Positions 6,336 to 13,559 of a DNA stretch of 35,072 nucleotides are shown in pieces. Location of the stretch: assembly GCA_023389155.1 (NCBI GenBank), contig JAEWEV010000001.1:1-35072 (forward strand), in the 5' to 3' direction. How positions within the stretch are numbered: position 1 is the stretch's first letter; every line of letters starts with the position of its first letter. The DNA comes from Pseudomonadota bacterium (GTDB taxonomy: Bacteria > Pseudomonadota > Gammaproteobacteria > Burkholderiales > Burkholderiaceae_B). Position numbers and translations under genes: made by a program. Below the pieces are notes generated by a model. It saw only the letters and a list, made by a program, of their open reading frames with translations. It did no database searches and was not told where the DNA came from.

Positions 6336-9188
6336 CTAGCCTGAGTTGCGCAGTCCGGTTGCGATGCCATTAATGGTCAGGTGTATTGTCCGCTGACTGC
6401 GCATCTGCTCCAGCTTGGAAGGTTCCGCCCCGGTCTCTTCCAGTGCACGCTGCCGCCGGATGACTTCAACCTGCAAATAATTCAGCGGATCAGTGTAGGC
6501 AAAGCGCTCCTGCAGGGCATCCTTCAGTGTTGGGTTGTCTTCGAGCAAGTCCTGTTGTTTAATGGCATACAGCGCATCGCGGGTCAGCCGGAACTCCTGT
6601 TCTATCATGCCGAAAATCGTTTTGCGAGCCGCCTCGTCGGACACAAGCTCACTGTACTGGCGGCCGATATCCATATCCGTTTTGGCCAGCACCATTTCCA
6701 TATTGGACAGGACTGTCTGGAAAAACGGCCAGTGCGCCGCCATGTCACGTAACAGTTGCGTTCGCGATTCCGATGTGCTGCCATCATCCTTGCCCGTACC
6801 CAGGCGGATAAAATCATCGATCGCCGTGCCGACGCCATACCAGCCGGTAATCATCAGGCGACATTGCGCCCAGGAAAAACCCCAGGGAATGGCGCGCAGA
6901 TCTTCTATTTGCTGGCCTTTCTTGCGCGAAGCCGGGCGCGAGCCGATATTGAGGCCGGCGATTTCATTGATGGGCGTGGCAGCAAAAAAATAGTCGACAA
7001 AGCCCGGGGTGTCATATACCAGCTTGCGATAGGCATGCTGTGCGGCATCAGAAAGCCAGGCCATCGTGTCGGTGTAGCGCTGCATGGTGTCAGCGTCCCT
7101 GCGCATCTCTTCATGAGGCGCGAGGCTGCTGAGCAGCGTGGCAGACACCAGCAGTTCCAGGTTGATCCGGCCACTTTCCGGATTCTTGTATTTACTCTGG
7201 ATGACTTCACCCTGTTCTGTAAGACGGATCTGTCCGTCCACAGTACCTGGAGGCTGGGCAAGAATGGCGTCGAAGCTGGAGCCACCCCCGCGACCCACCG
7301 AGCCACCGCGACCGTGAAACAGACGCAGACGTACCTCGTGGCGACGGAAGACTTCGAGCAGCTGCAATTCGGCGTTGTACAAAGACCAGTTGGAGGTCAG
7401 GTAACCGCCGTCCTTGTTGCTGTCTGAATACCCCAGCATCACTTCCTGCACTCCCTGCTGGGCATGAATAATCCGCTCACGTACCTGGGGCAGTGACAGC
7501 CAGCGATCCATAATCGCGGGACCCGCCTCCAGATCGGGAATGGTCTCGAACAGTGGCACCACAATCAGACCATCGTTAACGGTCACGGGCATGCGTACGC
7601 CGTTGTCGTCGCGTTGTTGCGATACCAGGCCGGTTTCCTGCTGTAACACCAGGACCTCCAGCAGATCGCTGAGCGTTTCCGTGTGCGAGACAATATACTG
7701 GTTGATGGCATCGTTTCCGTAATGCCGGCGGACCGAGGCTGCCGCCTGCAGGATGGCCAGTTCCTTGCGTGTTTCTTCACTGTAATGCTGCCAGGGCGAT
7801 ACCAGCGGCCTGCTGTCATCCAGCTCGGCCAGCAGCAGGGCAATTTTCTTTTCTTCGTCGAGCTGATCGTACTGTACAGGCTTGCCTTCGTATTTGATGG
7901 CGGCACGCTGGTACAGTTCGGTAAGAATCCGCTCGTGAACGTCGGAGCTTTGGCGCAGATCCAGCGTCGCCAGATGAAAGCCAAAGACAGACACGGCCTG
8001 CTGCAGTTCCTTCAGCCGCAGCGGGACAACTGCCGCTGCCTGGTTATCGCAAAGCGATCGGGCGATCACGGCGAGATCTTCGGCAAAGGCAACCGGGCTC
8101 TCGTAGGGTTCAGCCGGGACCGTGTTGCGAAGCGCCAGATCGTGACTCGTGAGGTATTTCGCGGTGGCGGCCAGACGGGCATATACACCGATCAAAGCGC
8201 GGCGGTACGGCTCGTCCAGCCGGTGACGGGACAGATCGGGGCTGTTTTCTGATAGTCGAGCCAGCTCTGGCGTGATTTGCGTGAGCGACGTACTAAGTGA
8301 CAGTTCCGAGCCCAGTATATGTACCTGTGCAAGGTAGTATTCGAACAGAGTGGTGGCATGACGGTTCATTGCGTGATTCAGCGTTTCCGCATTCACATTC
8401 GGATTGCCATCGCGGTCCCCGCCAATCCACGACCCCATTTTGAGGAAGGGAGGAAGCAGTGCGGTGCTGTCAGCCTGCTGTCCCAGGCCGCGGTTCAGTG
8501 TGTTGTAGAGTGTGGGTATGGCTTTCAGAAACGTGGTGGTAAAGTATGCGGCGGCATTATCAATCTCGTCGTTGACCGTGAGTTTGTTAAATCGCAGCAT
8601 GCGCGTGAGCCACAGGGTTTTGATATACCCGGTCAGCTCCAGTGCGAGCTGGTGGCTTTCATCTTCCGTGAGCCGACTGTCAATGGCGACCAGGCACTGG
8701 CCGATATGCCGATGCAGATCCAGCGTGCTTTTGCGCTGGACTTCGGTAGGATGGGCCGTCAGAACCGGGACAATGGTTGTTTTCTCCAGAAAATCCCGTA
8801 TCTGGCTGCGCTGCACGCCATTGCGTTCCAGTTCGATCAACGTATGACCCAGTGTTCCCGTCTGCGCCTGGTCACTGCCAAGCAGCCTGCGGCGCTGACG
8901 CTTTTGCTGGTCGCGATCTTCTGCCAGATTGGCCAGATGCAGGAAATAACTGAAGGCACGTGCAAGCGTATTGGCCTCTTCATCCGACAGGGTGGTGAGC
9001 CTGTCGATCATGGTATCGCGTTCCTCGGGAATGCCTTCCCGCTTGAAGCGCACAGCGGCACGGCGCACAGTTTCAATGACATCGAATATCGGCTGTCCAT
9101 CGGACTCTCGAATGGCTGCTCCCAGGATTCTGCCCAGCAGGCGAATATCCTGCTGCATTTCATTTCTGTCTGTGCTTGCGTTTTCCAC
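6336..9188 (-). CDS. ppc: phosphoenolpyruvate carboxylase
   Basis: Carboxylates phosphoenolpyruvate with bicarbonate to oxaloacetate, refilling the TCA cycle. The 950-residue protein is full length for the bacterial type. Catalytic motifs are all present: VLTAHPTEVQRKS (catalytic His, about residue 146), GGDRDGNPNV, GYSDSNKDGG and the glycine-rich FHGRGGSVGRGGG loop. The C-terminus (GIATGLRNSG) follows the conserved ending that reaches the active site. The start is GTG at 9188, chosen because AAGAGGT sits 3-4 nt upstream; an ATG ten codons later (MQQDIRLLG) is an alternative. No obvious operon partner: the next gene upstream on the same strand starts at 10054 and ends only about 70 nt before ppc, so read-through into ppc is possible. 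Confidence 0.96.
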   Translation of the reverse strand: MENASTDRNEMQQDIRLLGRILGAAIRESDGQPIFDVIETVRRAAVRFKREGIPEERDTMIDRLTTLSDEEANTLARAFSYFLHLANLAEDRDQQKRQRRRLLGSDQAQTGTLGHTLIELERNGVQRSQIRDFLEKTTIVPVLTAHPTEVQRKSTLDLHRHIGQCLVAIDSRLTEDESHQLALELTGYIKTLWLTRMLRFNKLTVNDEIDNAAAYFTTTFLKAIPTLYNTLNRGLGQQADSTALLPPFLKMGSWIGGDRDGNPNVNAETLNHAMNRHATTLFEYYLAQVHILGSELSLSTSLTQITPELARLSENSPDLSRHRLDEPYRRALIGVYARLAATAKYLTSHDLALRNTVPAEPYESPVAFAEDLAVIARSLCDNQAAAVVPLRLKELQQAVSVFGFHLATLDLRQSSDVHERILTELYQRAAIKYEGKPVQYDQLDEEKKIALLLAELDDSRPLVSPWQHYSEETRKELAILQAAASVRRHYGNDAINQYIVSHTETLSDLLEVLVLQQETGLVSQQRDDNGVRMPVTVNDGLIVVPLFETIPDLEAGPAIMDRWLSLPQVRERIIHAQQGVQEVMLGYSDSNKDGGYLTSNWSLYNAELQLLEVFRRHEVRLRLFHGRGGSVGRGGGSSFDAILAQPPGTVDGQIRLTEQGEVIQSKYKNPESGRINLELLVSATLLSSLAPHEEMRRDADTMQRYTDTMAWLSDAAQHAYRKLVYDTPGFVDYFFAATPINEIAGLNIGSRPASRKKGQQIEDLRAIPWGFSWAQCRLMITGWYGVGTAIDDFIRLGTGKDDGSTSESRTQLLRDMAAHWPFFQTVLSNMEMVLAKTDMDIGRQYSELVSDEAARKTIFGMIEQEFRLTRDALYAIKQQDLLEDNPTLKDALQERFAYTDPLNYLQVEVIRRQRALEETGAEPSKLEQMRSQRTIHLTINGIATGLRNSG

Positions 9189-9259
9189 GTTACCTCTTGT
9201 TCCGTCTGGTTAAAGGGATGGTTTTATTGTAGGGGTTTTCGGCAGAGACCGCTTTCGCT

Positions 9260-10054
9260 TTAGTGAAACCGGGTCTTTTGGATTTGCCGTAAATGATCGG
9301 GTTCGATAATGCTGGTGCCGGTAAACGGACGATCATTGACCAGAATCAGGAAGGTGATACTGGCAAAACTTAGCGAAATAAGCACCACGGCCTTACGCAA
9401 TTCCGGACGGGTGTGATAATGAATATCGTAAATCACATACATGCAGACACCGAGCAGGATTAGCAGCACCAGCCATTTCTGCAGATTGATATGATATGTC
9501 GCAACAATCAGTCTCTCGTCACGGGCCTCACGTATCTGGTGAATATAGGAGTTGAGCAGCGCCATCTGGGAGCTTACATAAGCATCGTCCCGGACTTCAA
9601 TGCCCGTTTTGGCGGCATTGACAGTCAGCACGTCCAGGGCCGATTCAGTCTGTTCACTCACGAGGTCGCGTCCCATTTTCGGCCACTCGTCGTCTACCGC
9701 GGCGTTCACATAGTTAACCAGCCTCGAGCGCAGGTCGGCATTGATATGCGCAGGCAAATAATTCAGCACCCGAACGGCATCGCTGACCGCGCCAGCTTCC
9801 TTTTCCGTTGCCGTTTGTCCTTTCTCGTTTTCCTTCCAGACATCACTGGCCATAAAAGCCATATTCAGGCCGATAGGAACCAGCAGACCGGATATCAGGG
9901 TGTGACTCAGGGTGCTGCTGCGTGGTGATGTGCTGTTCCTGCGCTGGAAGCGAATGATCAGGACGATGAGTCCGGACATGCCCAGAAAGAATAATGTGCA
10001 CAACACCCAGGAAAAGAAGGTAGGGACATCGAACAGCAGATTATAAAGACGCAT
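9260..10054 (-). CDS. DUF4239-like membrane protein of unknown function
   Basis: A 264-residue predicted inner-membrane protein with four hydrophobic segments, at about residues 12-35, 51-70, 190-210 and 221-241, and a long soluble stretch (about 72-188) between segments two and three. That stretch has an acidic/charged start (ENEKGQTATEKEAGAV) and helical sequence. The C-terminal NDRPFTGTSIIEPDHLR resembles the PF-x-G...P-x-x-L signature of DUF4239 proteins, some of which are described as bestrophin-like. I rate the family match as moderate and cannot assign a transported ion or a role. It lies upstream of ppc on the same strand with about a 70-nt gap. Confidence 0.55.
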   Translation of the reverse strand: MRLYNLLFDVPTFFSWVLCTLFFLGMSGLIVLIIRFQRRNSTSPRSSTLSHTLISGLLVPIGLNMAFMASDVWKENEKGQTATEKEAGAVSDAVRVLNYLPAHINADLRSRLVNYVNAAVDDEWPKMGRDLVSEQTESALDVLTVNAAKTGIEVRDDAYVSSQMALLNSYIHQIREARDERLIVATYHINLQKWLVLLILLGVCMYVIYDIHYHTRPELRKAVVLISLSFASITFLILVNDRPFTGTSIIEPDHLRQIQKTRFH

Positions 10055-10572
10055 GGCATTCTCACGATGACAGGAGCGGGATTGATCTGAACCATCTTCC
10101 TTGACGTCATAACCTGCGGTCCGTTCGATGTTATGGCCTTTCGTATTCTACCTTCAGTCTGAGCGAGCGATCACGCTGGAAATTGCAATTGAAAAAAAAA
10201 CCGCAACGGCAACTTGAAAGGACAGAACGACCGCCGAGGAACAGGAAAGCGCGGCAGCTAAAGTAGAGATAACGGTAGAGATAATGACAACTGAATAAAA
10301 GGGCAGAGTGACGGCTGACGCATTCATTCTGACTGTTAAGGGAACCACAAATGACAGACACAAACACTAATGGCAGTTGAAAAAAAATGCTCATGACCGT
10401 TCACGGATATCAATGACAACGCGAACGTAACGCTACGGGCGGCCAAGGGGCGTCAATGACAACTGAAAAAAATATTGTTTGATGTCAGAGACGCGACGCC
10501 GTCTGCAATGCGCGATAATAGGGTAAGGATGTCTACATTACTCTTTATGAAATCGACCCGGAAATTGCTGCA
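10055..10572 (+). repeat. 518-bp gene-poor spacer with spaced short repeats
   Basis: No convincing gene. The + strand carries dispersed copies of a motif close to TGACAACTGAAAAAA: at 10285 (TGACAACTGAATAAAA), 10371 (TGGCAGTTGAAAAAAAA) and 10457 (TGACAACTGAAAAAAAT), spaced exactly 86 nt apart; weaker relatives lie at 10186, 10210 and 10413. A direct repeat GTAGAGATAACG / GTAGAGATAATG sits at about 10264-10287. An 18-nt stretch at 10351 (ATGACAGACACAAACACT), behind AAGGGAA, resembles the repeat unit at the start of the methyltransferase gene at 22132, but its frame ends after nine codons. On the minus strand, open frames at 10131-10394 and 10154-10363 (hydrophobic, 69 residues) exist but look like by-products of the A-rich composition. 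Confidence 0.4.
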
Positions 10573-12573
10573 ATGAATGAGTCTGCCACCCTGGTTTTCA
10601 ACCGTTTTCTTTATCTTGCCGAAGATCCGCAAATTATCGAAGCCTGTCTGCGAGATCCCGAAGCCGGTCTGCCCGACTTCGATGCCGAGATTGCCTTGCG
10701 GGACGACATTTCCACAGATGAAATTACGCCTGTGGCCATCATGTCACACTACGACGAGAAACTTGGCGGCTTTGCGTACACGGGTGTGCAGGCAGGGGGT
10801 CGCAATCCGGTTGCCCGTCATGCGGTCAGGGAAGCCGGGATTCAGGTCGTGGTGGGCGGCGCGAGGTACGGCAAGGGGTCATCGCGGGAGCACAGCCCGG
10901 CGGCAGAAAAGCACGCGGGGATCAAACTGGTCTTTGCGCGCAGTTTTGAACGGATATACCGCCAGAATGCCGATAATATCGGGCTGCTGACGTCCACGGA
11001 CTTTTCCCTGCTGGCACGTTTGCGGGCTGGCCACTCCATTACCCTGGATGAGATTCTTGCCGGACGTGAAGCACTGACTCAGGCCATCCTGCGCAGCGGC
11101 GGACTGCTCGCTTATGGCAACCGTTATCTTGGCAGCAGTCGTCCCCAGGCAGCGTCGGTCGCAACGCAACCTCAGACGCTTTTTGAGAAAATCATTGCGC
11201 GGCATGTACTGCGCACCGAGCAAACCGGCACCGAACTGACGCCGGGCACGGGAATTTTCCTGCGTGCCGACTGGCGCTTCATTCACGAATACTATACGGG
11301 TATGGCGGCGCATATGCTGCATCAGGGCTATCCGAGCCCTCTGCAGTTGTTTGATGCGGCAAGCGTCCTGGCTTTTGAAGACCACACTTCCTATATACAG
11401 GAGAGCCCGGCGCACATCCGGCAGGGACTGGTACCGAATATGTTGCGCATGTGCCAGGCCCATCGGGATTTTGTACAGGAAACCGGTGTGCGGTCACATC
11501 GCACGCTGACCGAGGCAGAAGCGCAGGCAGACGATGGCAGCAATGTGGCCGGTATTTCACATGCCATGATGGCCGAGCACTACGCACTGCCGGGACAGGT
11601 TGTGGTGGGTACCGATTCTCATACCCCGCATAGCGGAGCACTTGGCTGTGTGGCCTTTGGTGTAGGCACGACGGATATGGCCAACGCCCTGATGACCGGG
11701 GCGGTGCGCATGACTGTGCCGCCGGGTATTCTGGTGCATCTGGAAGGAACATTGCCGCCGGGCGTTGCCGCCAAGGATATTGTCCTGCATTTGCTCGCAT
11801 TGCCGCAAATTCGGGGTGGCGCAGGGGTAGGCCGTGTGTTCGAGTTTACCGGAGCAGTCATCGACGCTTTGTCGGTGGATGAACGGGCGACACTGACCAA
11901 TATGTGTGCGGAACTGGGGGGCTTTACCGGGATTGTTGCGCCGGACTCGCGCACGGTAGCGTTTCTCAGGGAACGGCGTGGCGTCGAGTTTGAGGTGGCC
12001 GACTGGATGCATAGCGACCCGGGCGCAAGCTATGAGCAGGAAATCAAGGTCGACTGTTCTACTCTGGATGTCCTTGTTGCCGCACCAGGAGACCCGGGCA
12101 ACGGACGGGCTGTCGGCACACTGGATAAGGCTATTTCAATTGACATTGCCTATGGTGGCTCCTGTACCGCCGGCAAGCGGGAGGATTTTGATCACTACCA
12201 TGCCGTGCTGGCCTGGGGACAGGAGCATGGCCTGCGCATTTCGCCCCATGTGAAGCTTTATTTGCAGTACGGTACGACGGCGGTACGCGATTACTGTGTG
12301 GAAAAAGGCTATGACAGGGTATTTGAACAAATGGGTGCCGTCATATTGCAGCCGTCATGTGGAGCTTGCGCCAATTGTGGACCGGGCTCTTCGGTCGCCG
12401 CGCAGCAGGTGACCATCAGCGCCATCAATCGCAACTTCCCGGGGCGTTCCGGTCCCGGCAAGGTCTGGCTGGCCAGTCCGGCGACGGTCATGGCCAGTGC
12501 ACTGGCGGGTCATATTACCTCGTTCGCCCGGTTGCAGAATGAAGTCGCCGGGCGTGAAACGCCTGCACATTAG
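10573..12573 (+). CDS. aconitase / 3-isopropylmalate dehydratase family protein with swivel domain first
   Basis: A 666-residue [4Fe-4S] hydro-lyase. Domain order is reversed compared with AcnA: a LeuD-like swivel domain (about residues 30-195; DDISTDEITP at 44-53 and the YGKGSSREHSP substrate-binding motif at 99-109) precedes a LeuC-like catalytic domain (about 205-655). Cluster ligands are probably Cys531 (GGSCTAGKREDF), Cys596 and Cys599 (SCGACANCG); a fourth cysteine, Cys602, is extra. GTDSHTPHSGALG near residue 345 is the family His/Ser motif. AcnB has the same swivel-first order but carries an N-terminal HEAT domain that is absent here. The substrate is unknown: the leu operon is not nearby, and the fusion could act on citrate-like or malate-like hydroxy acids. 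It ends 5 nt before the nasT stop (convergent), with no terminator between. Confidence 0.8.
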   Translation: MNESATLVFNRFLYLAEDPQIIEACLRDPEAGLPDFDAEIALRDDISTDEITPVAIMSHYDEKLGGFAYTGVQAGGRNPVARHAVREAGIQVVVGGARYGKGSSREHSPAAEKHAGIKLVFARSFERIYRQNADNIGLLTSTDFSLLARLRAGHSITLDEILAGREALTQAILRSGGLLAYGNRYLGSSRPQAASVATQPQTLFEKIIARHVLRTEQTGTELTPGTGIFLRADWRFIHEYYTGMAAHMLHQGYPSPLQLFDAASVLAFEDHTSYIQESPAHIRQGLVPNMLRMCQAHRDFVQETGVRSHRTLTEAEAQADDGSNVAGISHAMMAEHYALPGQVVVGTDSHTPHSGALGCVAFGVGTTDMANALMTGAVRMTVPPGILVHLEGTLPPGVAAKDIVLHLLALPQIRGGAGVGRVFEFTGAVIDALSVDERATLTNMCAELGGFTGIVAPDSRTVAFLRERRGVEFEVADWMHSDPGASYEQEIKVDCSTLDVLVAAPGDPGNGRAVGTLDKAISIDIAYGGSCTAGKREDFDHYHAVLAWGQEHGLRISPHVKLYLQYGTTAVRDYCVEKGYDRVFEQMGAVILQPSCGACANCGPGSSVAAQQVTISAINRNFPGRSGPGKVWLASPATVMASALAGHITSFARLQNEVAGRETPAH

Positions 12574-12578
12574 CGTTT

Positions 12579-13145
12579 TTACAGAAATGTATGGGCTTCG
12601 ATCAGCGTGGTCGCAATCTGCCCGATCTGCCTCTGGGTCTGCATGGCCTTCTTGCGCAACATCCGGTAGGCTTCCTCTTCGCTGACACCATGCAGTTTCA
12701 TCAGGATCCCCTTGGCTTTTTCCACATTCTGCCTTTCTGCCAGTCGGCGTCTGGCAATATTCAGTTCTTCCAGGCGCGAGCGTTCTACGGCGTAACGTTC
12801 GATGGCCACATCCAGCAGCGACAGCATTCTGGCGGCCGGAACCTCTCCGACCACGTAGGCGGCCACGCCGGCTTTCAATGACGCGCGCATGAAATTACGA
12901 TCATTATCGTTGGTGAACATCACAACCGGCAGGGCGCTGTTATTCGAAGTCATGCACAGGCCTTCCAGTGTGTCACGACAAGAAGCATCCGCGCTGACCA
13001 GGACAACATCGGGTTTGAGGCTGGACAGCGCTGCAGCAAAGTCGGCAAGGGGAGAAATTTCAGCGACCACGTGAATCCCTGCGTCCTGCAGCTTGCCACG
13101 CAGCTCATCATTCTTGTCATCGCGGATCAACATCACATTCAGCAT
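12579..13145 (-). CDS. nasT: ANTAR-domain response regulator, nitrate antiterminator
   Basis: RNA-binding antitermination regulator of nitrate assimilation (NasT family), 188 residues. Residues 1-120 form a receiver-like domain: acidic Asp9-Asp10 and a candidate phospho-site Asp53 (VSAD), but the usual lysine near 100-105 is not evident, so it is probably a pseudo-receiver controlled by protein binding. Residues about 125-185 form the ANTAR domain (LAERQNVEKAKGILMK..GVSEEEAYRMLRKKAM), which binds paired hexaloop hairpins in RNA. Exactly such hairpins occur in the leader of the divergent nrtA operon. The start at ATG 13145 has AGAGGA at 13152-13157. In known systems NasT is held by NasS until nitrate binds; no NasS is present in this window. 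Confidence 0.87.
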   Translation of the reverse strand: MLNVMLIRDDKNDELRGKLQDAGIHVVAEISPLADFAAALSSLKPDVVLVSADASCRDTLEGLCMTSNNSALPVVMFTNDNDRNFMRASLKAGVAAYVVGEVPAARMLSLLDVAIERYAVERSRLEELNIARRRLAERQNVEKAKGILMKLHGVSEEEAYRMLRKKAMQTQRQIGQIATTLIEAHTFL

Positions 13146-13170
13146 TTTCTTTCCTCTAGTCTGTTGTTAA

Positions 13171-13186
13171 AGCAAAAGGCGTGCCG
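13171..13186 (-). promoter_or_regulatory. candidate sigma-54 promoter of nasT
   Basis: Read on the minus strand, CGGCAC-GCCTT-TTGCT gives the required GG-N10-GC spacing of a -24/-12 promoter (GG at 13185-13184, GC at 13173-13172). Only the first T of the -24 box and one purine position deviate from consensus. Transcription would begin near 13160, leaving a short leader that just includes the ribosome binding site. Confidence 0.45.
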
Positions 13187-13276
13187 GTTTCGCATGCAAG
13201 AGAGCAGAAATTCAATGCCCTTTTTCTGTGCGTGGATGGCTGATTGGCGGACCCACCAGCCCGATGCGGGGCAATC

Positions 13277-13293
13277 TGCACGGTTATTGTGCG
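13277..13293. promoter_or_regulatory. NtrC-like enhancer site
   Basis: TGCAC-GGTTATT-GTGCG matches the NtrC palindrome (TGCAC-N7-GTGCA) at all but the last base. It lies about 168 bp upstream of the predicted nrtA transcription start and about 125 bp upstream of the predicted nasT start, suitable for acting on both sigma-54 promoters. Only one such site is evident, whereas NtrC enhancers often come in pairs. Confidence 0.5.
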
Positions 13294-13385
13294 CTGCGGG
13301 AATCGAGATGCCGCTGGCTGAATGCGTGTTGCTGATGAGGACACGGGATGCGTAAAGCGCCGAGTTACGAGGGTCTGTGCTCAGC

Positions 13386-13418
13386 ATCTGCTGTCCGGGG
13401 AAAATGAAAACAGCAGAT
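13386..13418. repeat. 9-bp inverted repeat, possible operator
   Basis: ATCTGCTGT and ACAGCAGAT are perfect inverted arms separated by 15 nt, ending ten bases before the -24 box of the nrtA promoter. It lies upstream of the predicted start of transcription, so it is more likely a protein-binding site than an RNA hairpin of this operon. The binding protein is unknown. Confidence 0.4.
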
Positions 13419-13427
13419 AAAACAACC

Positions 13428-13443
13428 TGGCACGCATATTGCT
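13428..13443 (+). promoter_or_regulatory. sigma-54 promoter of the nitrate assimilation operon
   Basis: TGGCAC-GCATA-TTGCT is a near-perfect -24/-12 element, with GG at 13429-13430 and GC at 13441-13442. Predicted start of transcription is about 13453, two bases before the first leader hairpin. Together with the upstream NtrC-like site it implies activation under nitrogen limitation. Confidence 0.8.
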
Positions 13444-13452
13444 TTAGCTATC

Positions 13453-13550
13453 GTGAAGGCCAATGGCGGTTTTCGAGAATCATGGAAGTCAGGACAACGG
13501 CGTCCTGCAGATACGTCTCTTCACGTGTCCGCAGGACGCCTTCTTTTTTT
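13453..13550 (+). promoter_or_regulatory. ANTAR-target leader RNA with two hexaloop hairpins and terminator
   Basis: Hairpin P1 is GAAGGCC (13455-13461), hexaloop AATGGC (13462-13467), GGTTTTC (13468-13474), with two G-U pairs. Hairpin P2 is CAGGAC (13490-13495), hexaloop AACGGC (13496-13501), GTCCTG (13502-13507). Both loops have A at position 1 and G at position 4, the known ANTAR RNA signature. The 3' arm of P2 is also part of the 5' arm of the downstream terminator, so P2 and the terminator exclude each other. Inferred action: active NasT stabilises P1-P2 and lets polymerase into nrtA. The 5' end is predicted from the sigma-54 promoter. Confidence 0.82.
13499..13550 (+). terminator. leader (conditional) terminator of nrtA operon
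   Basis: GGCGTCCTGC (13499-13508) pairs perfectly with GCAGGACGCC (13531-13540), followed by TTCTTTTTTT. The 22-nt loop contains a small inner ACGT/ACGT stem. It ends just before the nrtA ribosome binding site (GGGG 13551-13554), so it can act only as an attenuator. Confidence 0.87.
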
Positions 13551-13559
13551 GGGGTAATG

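Noticed and set aside
8319..9263. 314-codon + frame opposite ppc.
   Set aside because: It lies antisense to the conserved N-terminal half of Ppc and its translation shows no domain; a shadow frame.
10351..10380. Nine-codon frame MTDTNTNGS behind AAGGGAA, a possible leader peptide for the aconitase-like gene.
   Set aside because: It is 190 nt from the gene, holds no regulatory codon run, and no terminator/antiterminator pair follows; kept only as part of the repeat observation.
13377..13559. Long N-terminal extension of nrtA in frame.
   Set aside because: It would be translated across the sigma-54 promoter and the leader hairpins and terminator; the Tat signal and a ribosome binding site place the start at 13557/13560.
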